64,000 nt of DNA from Lutraria lutraria (lineage: Eukaryota > Mollusca > Bivalvia > Venerida > Mactridae): positions 29,464,399 through 29,528,398 of the forward strand of contig OZ026841.1 in NCBI GenBank assembly GCA_964023205.1, read 5' to 3'. Positions 61,001 through 64,000 of the stretch are shown in pieces. Under the pieces are notes generated by a model. The model worked only from the letters and a program-made list of their open reading frames with translations. It ran no database searches and was not told where the DNA came from. Numbering within the stretch: the first letter of the stretch is position 1; every line of letters begins with the position of its first letter. The position numbers and the translations under genes are program-made.

Positions 61001-63730
61001 TAATATTCTTAAAGATAGAATACAAGACATAATTCCTGAAAATTGGCTCTTGGAATTAAAACAATCAAGACAAATAAATATTTCTGTAAGATACATAAAC
61101 ATTATGTACTTAATAATTTGTAAGTTACACATTTTAAGGCACCAAGTTGAAGTATAAATTCAACAAGTTTACAACACAATTTACACTACCACACATTTAA
61201 GTTTGCCACAGTCAGCTATTAAGAGAAAATAGAATCTTGCCCTCTTTATACCCAGAATATTTGTATGATATTGATGCATGATACAACGATTATTTTCTTA
61301 CAAACTACAAAAATAATTCTTGCAAAGTCAGCATAGTGCTGTAAAAAGATCTTTCTTCTAATTTTCCATAACTTACTAAAATATTTTACACAATATGGTA
61401 AAATGTTCCCATGTACCAAAACAGTGATAAAACATCTAAAAACATGACACCAGCTCAGTTTCCTCTAATAAAACATGTGAAATAAATCAATATGTGAAAA
61501 AATGTGATAAAGATCTACTCAAACATTAAGATATGAAAAATCTTAAAGTCAATAATCATAAATAATGGCGCCTAGTTTCATCTGTATTTATTTGGGTTTA
61601 TTTAACAATTTTCAGTTATATACGTACAGCAACCTATTAGTAACAAATTTTCCTGGATGGTACTCGAACCAGTACTCCCCCTTCCACATGGAACCAGCAA
61701 ATTCTCAACATGTGAAGGAATATGAAATTTTTTGTCAAATCTTAGTTTCATCAACTACAACCTGCTTCATAATTATACATGTAAAACAGATATTCGAATA
61801 AATAATCAATAGTGGAACTATCAGCTATCAAAAGTTTTCAAATTCCACTGAAATCAAATAATCTAGTCCATAAATCCTAGGTGCACTTAGATACCACCTG
61901 AAGGTCTGAGGGGATAAAACATGAGAATCATCTACCAGCACAAATAATGACTTTTTACCACCAATGTTCTAAATTTAATTACAATGAAATAATGAAGTAA
62001 TTAATTTAATCAAGCAATATATCTTATGAACTTTAATAATTGAGACACTAGAAAGTTTTACAGCACATTCAGAAAATTGTAGATTTTTGTTTGTTTGAGT
62101 TTTACCCCCCTTTGTAACAGTCAGAGTCATATGAGACGGTCAGTTCACCTAGCCATTATTCCTAGAGAGAATCAGTACTAGTAATTGCCTACTTTCTTAC
62201 ATAAAGAGACACAAACAATCATTTGTTTTTCAGAGCGATGAATCAGACTTTAATTGATGTTGTCAAAACAGAACTAAAAATTGTGTCTGCATTTATTTAA
62301 TTCGGTATGGTACATTGATGTTGTACTGCAGTATGTGACAGTCTGACGCTATATCACAATATACTGGTATATTGGGTATATCATTGAACCACTAAATATA
62401 GCACACAAGGGCACTGTCTGGATGTTAAAATGCTCCAGAGGCTTCAGGTATTTAGATTTACTGCTAAACATTAACATTGAGGTAACAGACTGAATGAACA
62501 ATTTAACATACATTGTGAAATCTACAACAATTTACTGTTACCATGTGGAAACACTCAGTGATTGAAATAACCTCAGATTTGATCAAGATATCGAAGACAA
62601 CACTTCTTACAACATAAAATAGTAAGATCCAGCTATGGGGGTAGCTGATGATTATATCATGTGATTAAGTGATTAGGACCAACATATACTAGTACTACAA
62701 TGCACCATCCAGACCCTTACTTGCTTGCCCTTTTCATAAAATCATAGTACAAAAAAATGTGTCTTTTAGGGATTTGGGGTCTATTTATTTAAATATCATC
62801 AGTGGTAATCCTCAATGCAGACATTTGTCTCAATTTTGTGGTAAAAAACATTTTGTTTTCAAGTTCAAGTTTTGCAAAAGAGTAAACAAGACAACATATT
62901 GGTTGTTTCCAAGCACAAAGCCAGCTACAATAGTCATAAAGACCAAACAGCCCCTAATAACCCCTAATTTATCCGGACATATCTGTCCCCTAATACCATC
63001 TACATCTTACCATCTCTTCCTGATTAAAAATACATATAAATAAAATCATTGAATAGAAAAACATAGATACATATTTAATTACATTGGACACAACTATGAT
63101 TTAAAGTACAAGTTTTTGCCTATCATGCAATAAATAAAACATTGCACTTAGTCAACATAAAATGTAACATTAAAACTTTAAAATCCAACAAAAATTAAAA
63201 AGATATGTTGATTTAAAGGCACATTAGGTTTTTGAATTTAGTAATACAGAACAATAGTCAAAATGATAGTAAAATATAAGAACTATATTTTATTTGCTCT
63301 AAAAAGATATCTATAATGCCTTTCTTTAGTAACATCTTTTAAAATTGTTGTCAGATGCTTTTTCTTATTTTTGCAATATCATTGAAAAAATACTGTGCTA
63401 TATTTCTATATGTTCTTCGTGATTAAAAAAGAAAATGTTGGAATGTTTTTATTGCCAGTAAAAGTCAATTTCTCTCATAAGACATCTTTCTAGGCAAAAT
63501 ATCACCTCCTTTTATTTTTATTAATTAACATTCAAAAAGCTAATGGGGCTTTAAGATATTAAAGTTTTTAAAACTTGTGACCTGAAACTCAATGAAAAGG
63601 CTAAACCCACTTTACTGATACTTTTCATATGGAATAATGAAAAATTGTGAATTTACAAATACTGTGAAACATCAAACATCAAGTCACAAACCTGAGTTTC
63701 CTTAATTGGATTGAGTAAAAACTCAATTCT
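24803..63730 (-). CDS. CFAP46: Cilia- and flagella-associated protein 46, C-terminal part (gene runs off the right edge)
   Basis: 37 exons on the minus strand, read from 63730 down to the TAA at 24803, sum to 4695 nt in one frame (1564 residues plus stop). Every intron is GT-AG and every junction phase agrees. Family knowledge: CFAP46/FAP46 is a roughly 2700-residue TPR-rich protein of the C1d projection of the axonemal central pair, with CFAP54, CFAP74 and CFAP221, and controls ciliary beating. Seen: helical repeat segments (for example at 49794-49955); Lys/Ala-rich linkers (exons 4, 5, 7); and a C-terminal block with the motifs ADSDLMDLPLEAL, SRDFSLQL, IVDP, FTPRW, FIFYGMERLLSYI and NQWHCTL. 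These I recognise in the same order from vertebrate CFAP46. The N-terminal roughly 40% lies outside the window. CFAP54 was considered, but the C-terminal motif order favours CFAP46. Confidence 0.88.
25413..25786. mobile_element. Dispersed element with ACTAGAG..AATACCCCC and AATATAGCCCCCAT ends
   Basis: 5' part (ctagagcatgtcatagactaatacccccat) matches elements at 39644 and 55669. 3' part (ccaatatagcccccat..gggttataat) matches 40482-40521. Lies in the last CFAP46 intron. Confidence 0.65.
26121..26257 (-). CDS. CFAP46: CFAP46 window exon 36
   Basis: 137 nt, phase 2 to 1. SAMLSSLSGIKCYLGNQWHC and following. The G-I-K-x-x-L-x-x-Q-W pattern matches the C-terminal G-V-x-x-V-x-x-x-W motif of CHAT domains. 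Confidence 0.92.
26658..26739 (-). CDS. CFAP46: CFAP46 window exon 35
   Basis: 82 nt, phase 1 to 2. CMLVYSLDLAQTTQSFTRQS and following. A buried strand at the position that carries the catalytic Cys in CHAT proteins; here the site reads SLDLA. Confidence 0.9.
26845..27101 (+). mobile_element. tRNA-derived SINE, family 1
   Basis: Plus-strand copy: cctccgtggtcgagcggtcaagg (A box), gtcgtgggtttgagcc (B box), body, then ataaacaaacaagcaaac tail. Lies in a CFAP46 intron, antisense to the gene. Confidence 0.85.
27581..27740. mobile_element. MITE of the CAGTCAAACCTGT family
   Basis: Right end cacaggtttgactg is clear; the left end (cagttagcagccacc) is degenerate. Interior ctaaatagaggc and tcaatttactt motifs as in relatives. 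Confidence 0.65.
27844..27956 (-). CDS. CFAP46: CFAP46 window exon 34 (YG motif)
   Basis: 113 nt, phase 2 to 1. VGEWEVYFLENSAFIFYGME then RLLSYIPPSKMSALNIP. FIFYGME sits where active CHAT/separase domains carry the His-Gly of the catalytic dyad. Confidence 0.92.
28395..28520 (-). mobile_element. Partial SINE, family 2
   Basis: Contains the ccagtattccaggactgta and caaggagctggcaacatctccacat segments of the family without the tRNA-like head. Causes a spurious ORF next to CFAP46 exon 33. Confidence 0.6.
28630..28732 (-). CDS. CFAP46: CFAP46 window exon 33
   Basis: 103 nt, phase 1 to 2. NKPIEVFNKILEDYEQQFTP then RWLGVTGDEHAPR. Corresponds to the conserved FT-RW block of CFAP46. Confidence 0.9.
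28903..29040. repeat. CAGT microsatellite with CCGT tail
   Basis: About 28 uninterrupted CAGT units followed by several CCGT units and degenerate cattcagtcaatcaat repeats to about 29090. Intronic. Confidence 0.95.
29172..29249. mobile_element. 78-nt hairpin element, copy 1
   Basis: Same length and loop as copies at 29641, 37199 and 60390. Arms GAGGGTTCAGTGCAACAG and CAGTGTTGGGCTGAACCCTC around the loop catattgaaatcagaac. Confidence 0.85.
29328..29363 (-). CDS. CFAP46: CFAP46 window exon 32
   Basis: 36 nt, phase 1 to 1, completing FIVDPHLDCAETG. Short, but its content matches the conserved VDP motif and both splice sites are clear. Confidence 0.82.
29641..29718. mobile_element. 78-nt hairpin element, copy 2
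   Basis: Arms start TCGAGGGTTGAGCGCAAC and end GTTTTGCGCTTAGCCCTCGA. Shares the loop catattgaaataagaac. Confidence 0.88.
29909..29969 (-). CDS. CFAP46: CFAP46 window exon 31
   Basis: 61 nt, phase 0 to 1, IPLNRPLAGWSVPVDTMNFR. The frame requires the second of two overlapping GT donors (AGGT then gtatcc), which restores FRFIVDP across the junction, as expected for the family. Confidence 0.82.
30081..30269. mobile_element. Foldback MITE with CRGTGGCATAA ends, TA target
   Basis: Inverted arms (CGGTGGCATAAGAGGAC and GTCCTCTTTATGCCACTG, then GAAATATTTTA and matching inverse) flanked by TA at 30079 and 30270. Confidence 0.8.
30777..30880 (-). CDS. CFAP46: CFAP46 window exon 30
   Basis: 104 nt, phase 1 to 0. 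TADATAKKAKSKGGDQPFSR then IPGLRDASKKMAKI. Basic loop between the LPLEAL block and the IVDP block. Confidence 0.9.
31206..32035. mobile_element. Foldback element carrying a 21-bp minisatellite
   Basis: About 40-bp imperfect inverted ends: ATACCCCCGTCACACC at left, GTGTGATAGGGGTAT at right, then matching GCATCC motifs inward. The target duplication is not clear. Lies in the intron between CFAP46 exons 29 and 30. Confidence 0.7.
31264..31783. repeat. 21-bp minisatellite, about 24-25 units
   Basis: Unit aatgccaatggtcgcattaa plus G, with two recurrent variants (cgcatt/cgtatt and aag/gag). Open in several frames on both strands because the unit is 21 bp and has no stop; not evidence of a protein. 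Confidence 0.95.
32704..32884. mobile_element. MITE of the CAGTCAAACCTGT family
   Basis: CAGTCAAACC at left and GTTTGACTG-TA at right, with gacctcc, tcaataaaggcc motifs inside. Confidence 0.7.
33468..33479 (-). CDS. CFAP46: Possible 12-nt CFAP46 microexon
   Basis: Between exons 29 and 30, the sequence cacag then CTGAAGGTCAAG then gttagt would add A-E-G-Q without changing phase. The donor is good and the acceptor tract is weak. Not required by the reading frame; included as optional. Confidence 0.3.
33540..33800. mobile_element. Foldback MITE with TAGTGCGATTTTATTAA ends (no micro-insertions)
   Basis: TA-TAGTGCGATTTTATTAA..and its inverse-TA, arms of roughly 120 bp. Relative of 20524 and 23264, and the empty-site reference for the micro-palindromes. 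Confidence 0.85.
33997..36493. mobile_element. TA-flanked MITE interrupted by a nested element
   Basis: Ends GGGCCATGTCACATAGAAAA and TTTTCTATGTGACATGGTCC with TA on both sides. About 590 bp once the nested element (34032-35936) is removed. Confidence 0.75.
34032..35936. mobile_element. Large internally tandem element, GAGGGCCATGATGGCCCT type
   Basis: 5' end has the palindrome AGGGCCATGATGGCCCT then GCTCACCAGG. The interior has about ten diverged units of roughly 150 bp (ttgaacaaacttggtagagg..ggagaagaagattt). The 3' end is a hairpin (GCTCACCTTGAGCAC and GTGCTCTGGTGAGC) then taaaa. A dispersed mollusc-type repeat; Helentron-associated origin is an inference. Confidence 0.8.
37199..37276. mobile_element. 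78-nt hairpin element, copy 3
   Basis: Best-conserved copy. Arms TCGAGGGTTCAGCGCAACAG and GTGTTGCGCTGAGCCCTCGA, loop catattgaaataagaac. Confidence 0.9.
37431..37657 (-). CDS. CFAP46: CFAP46 window exon 29 (CHAT-like start)
   Basis: 227 nt, phase 2 to 1. A Pro-rich linker, then EYAVLLADSDLMDLPLEAL and VSLSRDFSLQLFYHRLH. Family knowledge: a buried strand followed by D..LxxLPxExL and then an SR-SxxL segment is the entry signature of CHAT/separase-type domains and is conserved in CFAP46. Confidence 0.93.
37748..37945 (-). mobile_element. tRNA-derived SINE, family 2
   Basis: Contains ccacaaggaaccggcaacttc and a degenerate tRNA-like end (agaaatcaaacccggt..ccactggaacacgg). In the intron between CFAP46 exons 28 and 29. 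Confidence 0.7.
38040..38158 (-). CDS. CFAP46: CFAP46 window exon 28
   Basis: 119 nt, phase 0 to 2, ending at gtaagtc. ANVNENEKEERMLQDEFRDL then MAVEMYLKPITTQFDGILV. A gtgtaa donor 2 nt upstream was rejected because it breaks the frame. Confidence 0.87.
38165..39640. other. Intronic DNA without recognised features
   Basis: Right part of the CFAP46 intron between exons 27 and 28. AT-rich, no repeat family or RNA gene recognised. Confidence 0.5.
39644..40521. mobile_element. Dispersed element with about 120-bp internal tandem units
   Basis: 5' end aactagaac..aatacccccagatg, 3' end ccaatatagcccccat..taggggtataa. Interior holds about four units of acaaagggccataactcagt..cttctgtgaagtttcattga. GACC microsatellite near 40460. 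Confidence 0.75.
40648..40841 (-). CDS. CFAP46: CFAP46 window exon 27 (coiled coil)
   Basis: 194 nt, phase 1 to 0. Long charged helix: LEDLLTKCRDHRQNVQQLL and RSQAAMRRKMLENLEDSMKN. Coiled coil inserted before the next conserved block. Confidence 0.9.
41246..41384. mobile_element. Foldback element, about 139 bp
   Basis: Arms TTATTAATTAGGGAAATTCA and TGAATTTCCCAAATTAATAA, with an inner perfect pair GCTGTATTGGC/GCCAATACAGC. In the intron between CFAP46 exons 26 and 27. Confidence 0.7.
41666..41763 (-). CDS. CFAP46: CFAP46 window exon 26
   Basis: 98 nt, phase 2 to 1. NFLYGAVLEKPKGAGAPGGG and a Gly/Lys loop (ADKKGNPKQGVT). It follows the LQHS strand as a Gly-rich insert. Confidence 0.88.
42250..42347 (-). 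CDS. CFAP46: CFAP46 window exon 25
   Basis: 98 nt, phase 0 to 2. AWKKMEIMTNHFEILKDLPS then FNFIVLQHSPD. The strand-like FIVLQHS segment probably begins the alpha/beta C-terminal domain. Confidence 0.9.
42801..43073 (-). CDS. CFAP46: CFAP46 window exon 24
   Basis: 91 codons, the second-longest exon in the window after the terminal one. DIAAFSALELVECFGQYDP, then LALYQSCSVSMQLNELLHQA and a Ser-rich end (NSSCSSVMTTVQSALEKDWQ). Confidence 0.92.
43099..43337 (-). mobile_element. tRNA-derived SINE, family 1
   Basis: Body gtttgtttgatcgggttttc to gggctcgaacccacaac (B box in reverse) and actacttgaccatagagg (A box in reverse). Confidence 0.82.
43746..43835 (-). CDS. CFAP46: CFAP46 window exon 23
   Basis: 30 codons, SSDSTSQHYLIQATECLVQA and LILALNKKYS. 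The gtatgt donor fixes the end in phase 0, although the frame stays open well beyond it. Confidence 0.87.
44242..44355 (-). CDS. CFAP46: CFAP46 window exon 22
   Basis: 38 codons: an acidic stretch (DIPEEGENGEAEELD) then a helix (HFLKYAKQIRDMK). Confidence 0.88.
44662..44748 (-). CDS. CFAP46: CFAP46 window exon 21
   Basis: 29 codons, CLCGIGQSLRALSLDQSNDA and following, phase 0 to 0. Confidence 0.87.
44771..44955. mobile_element. Degenerate MITE, CAGTCAAACCTGT family
   Basis: Left end cactcaaacctgtt and right end cacatttgactaa are recognisable. Interior is diverged. Confidence 0.45.
45074..45152 (-). CDS. CFAP46: CFAP46 window exon 20
   Basis: 79 nt, phase 2 to 0, VVLEEAVMKYLDAHNLASS and IPRMKAK. 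Confidence 0.88.
45357..45535. mobile_element. MITE of the CAGTCAAACCTGT family
   Basis: Left caatcaaatcagtg, right acaggtttgactt, flanked by TA. Interior gaataaaggccatcctgtg motifs. Confidence 0.7.
45700..45770 (-). CDS. CFAP46: CFAP46 window exon 19
   Basis: 71 nt, phase 0 to 2, MVEDFIRATPVYTHMEKDWV and following. Donor gtaaga, acceptor tttctag. Confidence 0.87.
45998..46229 (-). mobile_element. tRNA-derived SINE, family 1
   Basis: Body ttttacgctcttttcaac, then ggctcgaacccacgaccctc and aaccacttgaccacagagg. Near full length. Confidence 0.85.
46493..46639 (-). CDS. CFAP46: CFAP46 window exon 18
   Basis: 49 codons. IKIACAELMLEIFRVHAKEN is an amphipathic helix, followed by the basic stretch RAKQLEDQRKGSVLK. 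Confidence 0.92.
47200..47280 (-). CDS. CFAP46: CFAP46 window exon 17
   Basis: 27 codons, GMIVLKDAVSTADEVLCDIQ and following. Phase 0 to 0, donor gtgagg. Confidence 0.87.
47695..47838 (-). CDS. CFAP46: CFAP46 window exon 16
   Basis: 48 codons, KFDEAISCLVRMGYKRESLP and following charged helix (MKEHANILKEMAEKSLEAE). Confidence 0.9.
48249..48339 (-). CDS. CFAP46: CFAP46 window exon 15
   Basis: 91 nt, phase 2 to 0, with LAGTQWSIIKEEYQDIND and VMKRVHEICE. Confidence 0.88.
48747..48853 (-). CDS. CFAP46: CFAP46 window exon 14
   Basis: 35 codons plus 2 nt, ARGVLVKALNEFLRIQDERP and so on. Phase 0 to 2, donor gtgtgt. Confidence 0.88.
49202..49300 (-). CDS. CFAP46: CFAP46 window exon 13
   Basis: 33 codons, ALYYGDERFWYDTTILIV and so on, phase 0 to 0. 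Continues the helical repeat region. Confidence 0.9.
49668..49785. repeat. Dispersed repeat, empty-site copy
   Basis: Homologous to 20062-20240 but with no 62-bp insertion: ggggtcaacgatctcg is continuous. Confidence 0.75.
49794..49955 (-). CDS. CFAP46: CFAP46 window exon 12 (TPR-like)
   Basis: 54 codons. GHYQTARDFLTEAHSAG and ALFLFGKLSMEEAQYGQAI have the A/G-Y-A spacing of tetratricopeptide helices. Confidence 0.92.
50412..50507 (-). CDS. CFAP46: CFAP46 window exon 11
   Basis: 32 codons, SEDKVHSHLGKVLGAVQ to AEILIRQ, phase 0 to 0, donor gtaggt. Confidence 0.88.
50735..50832 (-). repeat. tRNA-like sequence (SINE head or tRNA pseudogene)
   Basis: Minus strand reads ggcgaggaacagtggtatag, an anticodon-like loop ctcctaa, and gcgggttcaaatcctgtc. 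The A and B boxes and T arm are recognisable, but the acceptor ends do not pair. Intronic between CFAP46 exons 10 and 11. Confidence 0.5.
50893..51049 (-). CDS. CFAP46: CFAP46 window exon 10
   Basis: 157 nt, phase 2 to 0. Charged coiled-coil-like stretch (SREEIEFWKEKKAQVIKEEM) followed by a Ser/Arg-rich segment (TRSLLSRRPEATDSEK). Confidence 0.88.
51123..51305. repeat. Dispersed repeat (aacaagagggctgcaagtg type)
   Basis: Starts acaagagggctgcaagtg and ends cagacaagctaaaaatag. Middle (tgagatttatccacc..gttgcttcc..agtttctga) related to 58621 and to about 21110-21235. Confidence 0.55.
51794..52041 (-). CDS. CFAP46: CFAP46 window exon 9
   Basis: 82 codons plus 2 nt. Encodes LTLHYLDSLIEQLRDIGYNH, then LPVLAFEDLMARDLL and SRALEVCLELNMTNGYSFHE: two TPR-like helix pairs. 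Confidence 0.92.
52533..52601 (-). CDS. CFAP46: CFAP46 window exon 8
   Basis: 23 codons, phase 0 to 0 (VIEAFKHEFMTD and so on), continuing directly from the EEWSVYDIPDE motif. Donor gtaagtt, acceptor tttcag. Confidence 0.85.
52996..53208 (-). CDS. CFAP46: CFAP46 window exon 7
   Basis: 71 codons. The first two thirds form a Lys/Glu/Pro-rich linker (KKKADKGAEKAPVKEKPKRK). The end, LPHTAEEWSVYDIPDE, is a motif I associate with CFAP46-type proteins. Confidence 0.9.
53616..53785 (-). CDS. CFAP46: CFAP46 window exon 6
   Basis: Phase 1 to 0. Encodes helices with LDGLVRAHVLLAEIVG and YADYLLMSHAYLMRMWQ, a conserved-looking structured block between two linkers. Confidence 0.9.
54025..54219. repeat. 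24-bp minisatellite, left part
   Basis: About eight units of aaaaacggacataaaaacca plus aatg. 24 bp keeps open frames on both strands. Resumes at 55371 after an inserted element. Confidence 0.9.
54220..55376. mobile_element. Large internally tandem element inserted in a minisatellite
   Basis: 5' end caagagggccaagatggccc then GCTCACATGACA. The interior has about seven units of roughly 145 bp (ttgaccttgtgacctagttt..gacaaggtttggtgaagatcc). The 3' end is the hairpin AGCTCACTTTGTCAC and GTGACATGTGAGCT then aaaa. Confidence 0.82.
55371..55418. repeat. 24-bp minisatellite, right part
   Basis: Two further units (aaaaacggacataaaaacca) continuing the array interrupted at 54220. Confidence 0.88.
55669..55870. 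repeat. Partial dispersed element (ACTAGAG..AATACCCCC type)
   Basis: Starts aaactagagcttagtcacag with a small hairpin (GTCAC..GTGAC), then taatacccccaccgcc. No 3' end before CFAP46 exon 5. Confidence 0.55.
55881..56063 (-). CDS. CFAP46: CFAP46 window exon 5 (Lys-rich linker)
   Basis: 183 nt, phase 1 to 1. Begins GGKKDKKGPPAKPKVPSGKK and ends VPQAKEAIIG. Probably disordered. A dispersed repeat (55669-about 55870) ends only about 10 bp from its donor site. Confidence 0.82.
56321..56516. mobile_element. 196-bp TTAA-target MITE
   Basis: Inverted ends AGCCCCATTAGCTTTTTGTA and TACAAAAAGCTAATGGGCCT, flanked by TTAA twice. Same family as 63217. Confidence 0.82.
56575..56622 (-). CDS. CFAP46: CFAP46 window exon 4 (Ala/Lys linker)
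   Basis: 48 nt, phase 1 to 1, encoding AKAAAEAAEAKKAAK. Low-complexity charged linker, and a cassette length that could be skipped without shifting the frame. Confidence 0.75.
57041..57144. mobile_element. MITE of the CAGTCAAACCTGT family, compact copy
   Basis: Cleanest copy: TA-CAGTCAAACCTGT..ACAGGTTTGACTG-TA, 104 bp. Confidence 0.85.
57990..58490. repeat. Dispersed repeat with two about 170-bp tandem units
   Basis: Two units containing gtgaccttgacctttgagct, ccgtctcatggtgtttaac and atatgtcaatgcataaggca, followed by ggacggactaactaacagac. Confidence 0.75.
58621..58805. repeat. Dispersed repeat (acaagagcaatgtgagtgg type)
   Basis: Contains ctacccacctatgaagtttc, atgttgctaccac and tttctgagttatgagcta, shared with about 21110-21235 and 51123. 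Confidence 0.6.
59517..59553. mobile_element. Solo end of the TAGTGCGATTTTATTAA MITE
   Basis: cagctttgacagtttaataa then aatcacaca matches the right end of 33540-33800. No partner end found nearby. Confidence 0.6.
59770..59929 (-). CDS. CFAP46: CFAP46 window exon 3
   Basis: Encodes a helical segment with LLFEFAQWMCVKDFPLGD and VEWAIDILLNMQ, ends in phase 1. The Trp-rich helix-turn-helix pattern is typical of the family's TPR-like region. Confidence 0.88.
60000..60092. mobile_element. Degenerate MITE, CAGTCAAACCTGT family
   Basis: cagtcaaacatgtgaataaagg at left, then aaaatgtggcctttattgac. The right end is poor. Confidence 0.55.
60172..60345 (-). mobile_element. SINE, family 2, diverged
   Basis: accagttttcctggatgact and ccacatggaacgggcagctt segments, with a degenerate tRNA-like end. 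Confidence 0.6.
60390..60467. mobile_element. 78-nt hairpin element, copy 4
   Basis: As copy 3, but the stem near the loop reads TCGTAACT/AGTTACGA instead of TTGTAACT/AGTTACAA, a compensatory pair. Confidence 0.9.
60556..60663 (-). CDS. CFAP46: CFAP46 window exon 2
   Basis: 36 codons starting DESEDYVAHMWRRVAL and ending YQNAIEALN. Phase 0 to 0, donor gtaaga. A helical segment. Confidence 0.85.
61587..61730 (-). mobile_element. SINE, family 2, partial
   Basis: ttttcctggatggtactcga and ccacatggaaccagcaaatt. The tRNA-like head is missing. Confidence 0.55.
62085..62212 (-). mobile_element. SINE, family 1, 3' part
   Basis: ttttgtttgtttgagtttta, cagtcagagtcatatgagac and tactttcttacataaagaga match the family body. 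No tRNA-like head. Confidence 0.65.
62215..63210. other. Intronic DNA without recognised features
   Basis: Part of the large intron between CFAP46 window exons 1 and 2. Nothing recognised. Confidence 0.45.
63217..63550. mobile_element. 334-bp TTAA-target MITE
   Basis: Ends AGGCACATTAGGTTTTTGAA and TTCAAAAAGCTAATGGGGCT, each next to TTAA. Same family as 56321 with a different interior length. Confidence 0.78.
63692..63730 (-). CDS. CFAP46: CFAP46 window exon 1
   Basis: Encodes RIEFLLNPIKETQ, phase 0 to 0, with acceptor ttatctag and donor gtttgt. Only 13 codons, so it rests on splice sites and the phase match to the next exon. Earlier exons are outside the window. Confidence 0.65.
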
Positions 63731-64000
63731 CTAGATAAGAAATACCAAAAAAAAGATTCAAATATAATTATCAACTTTTCTTTAAATGCATAAATTGAAG
63801 ACAAATAATTAATGCCGATTTCTCTGATATATTAATACTGTGACCAATTAATACACCTGCGTAACAATTATAAATACCCGGGTAGTGGTAAACCAGATGA
63901 TAGTCCTTTAAAGGTTAAGGTGAAAAGTCTGAAATATCGAAACTGTAAAGTCAAAGAAAGTATGTGCATGGCCGCAAGTTTGCAAAACTGAAAACCTGAA

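Noticed and set aside
24803..63730. Identification as CFAP54
   Set aside because: CFAP54 is the partner in the same C1d complex, but the LPLEAL, IVDP, FT-RW, FYGME and NQWH blocks in this order fit CFAP46. An orthology search would settle it.

Overview
The window looks like nuclear DNA of a marine mollusc, most likely a bivalve. It is AT-rich, its genes are split into many small GT-AG exons, and it is packed with tRNA-derived SINEs, foldback MITEs and long internally tandem elements of the kind common in bivalve genomes. The organism call is an inference from style; no species marker is present. Two protein-coding genes can be supported. They point towards each other, with their 3' ends about 6.7 kb apart.

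Gene 1 (+ strand, 5859-18056) has four coding exons and encodes a secreted protein of about 469 residues: signal peptide, LamG/jelly-roll-like domain, Thr/Pro mucin-like repeat (7-residue period) and a C-terminal PAN/apple-like domain. Its last intron carries a young, non-autonomous LTR element (13755-17485; 613-bp LTRs with 3 differences, 4-bp target duplication).

Gene 2 (- strand, 63730 to 24803, continuing past the right edge) is the C-terminal 1564 residues of CFAP46 (FAP46/TTC40), a subunit of the C1d projection of the axonemal central pair. I reconstructed 37 exons whose phases all agree (4695 nt, one open frame), plus one possible 12-nt microexon. The C-terminal part resembles a TPR-linked CHAT/separase fold that has lost its catalytic residues.

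Between the 3' ends lies a tandem duplication (18034-21662 and 21663-about 24396). It starts inside the last codons of gene 1. One copy has an 872-bp TTAA-flanked element and the other shows the intact empty site.

The most unusual signal is a set of very small palindromic insertions. There are 25- to 32-bp perfect or near-perfect palindromes, each flanked by a 7-bp target-site duplication (10849, 10944, 20549, 20637 and their duplicated copies), and a 62-bp relative with an 8-bp duplication (20130). Paralogous empty sites exist in the window for several of them. They look like mobile elements reduced to little more than two fused terminal repeats. A separate family of four 78-nt hairpins has one compensatory arm change. 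Two large elements (34032-35936 and 54220-55376) share an end architecture in which the 5' end motif and the 3' hairpin change together.

All coordinates and alignments were read by eye. No database search or folding program was run.
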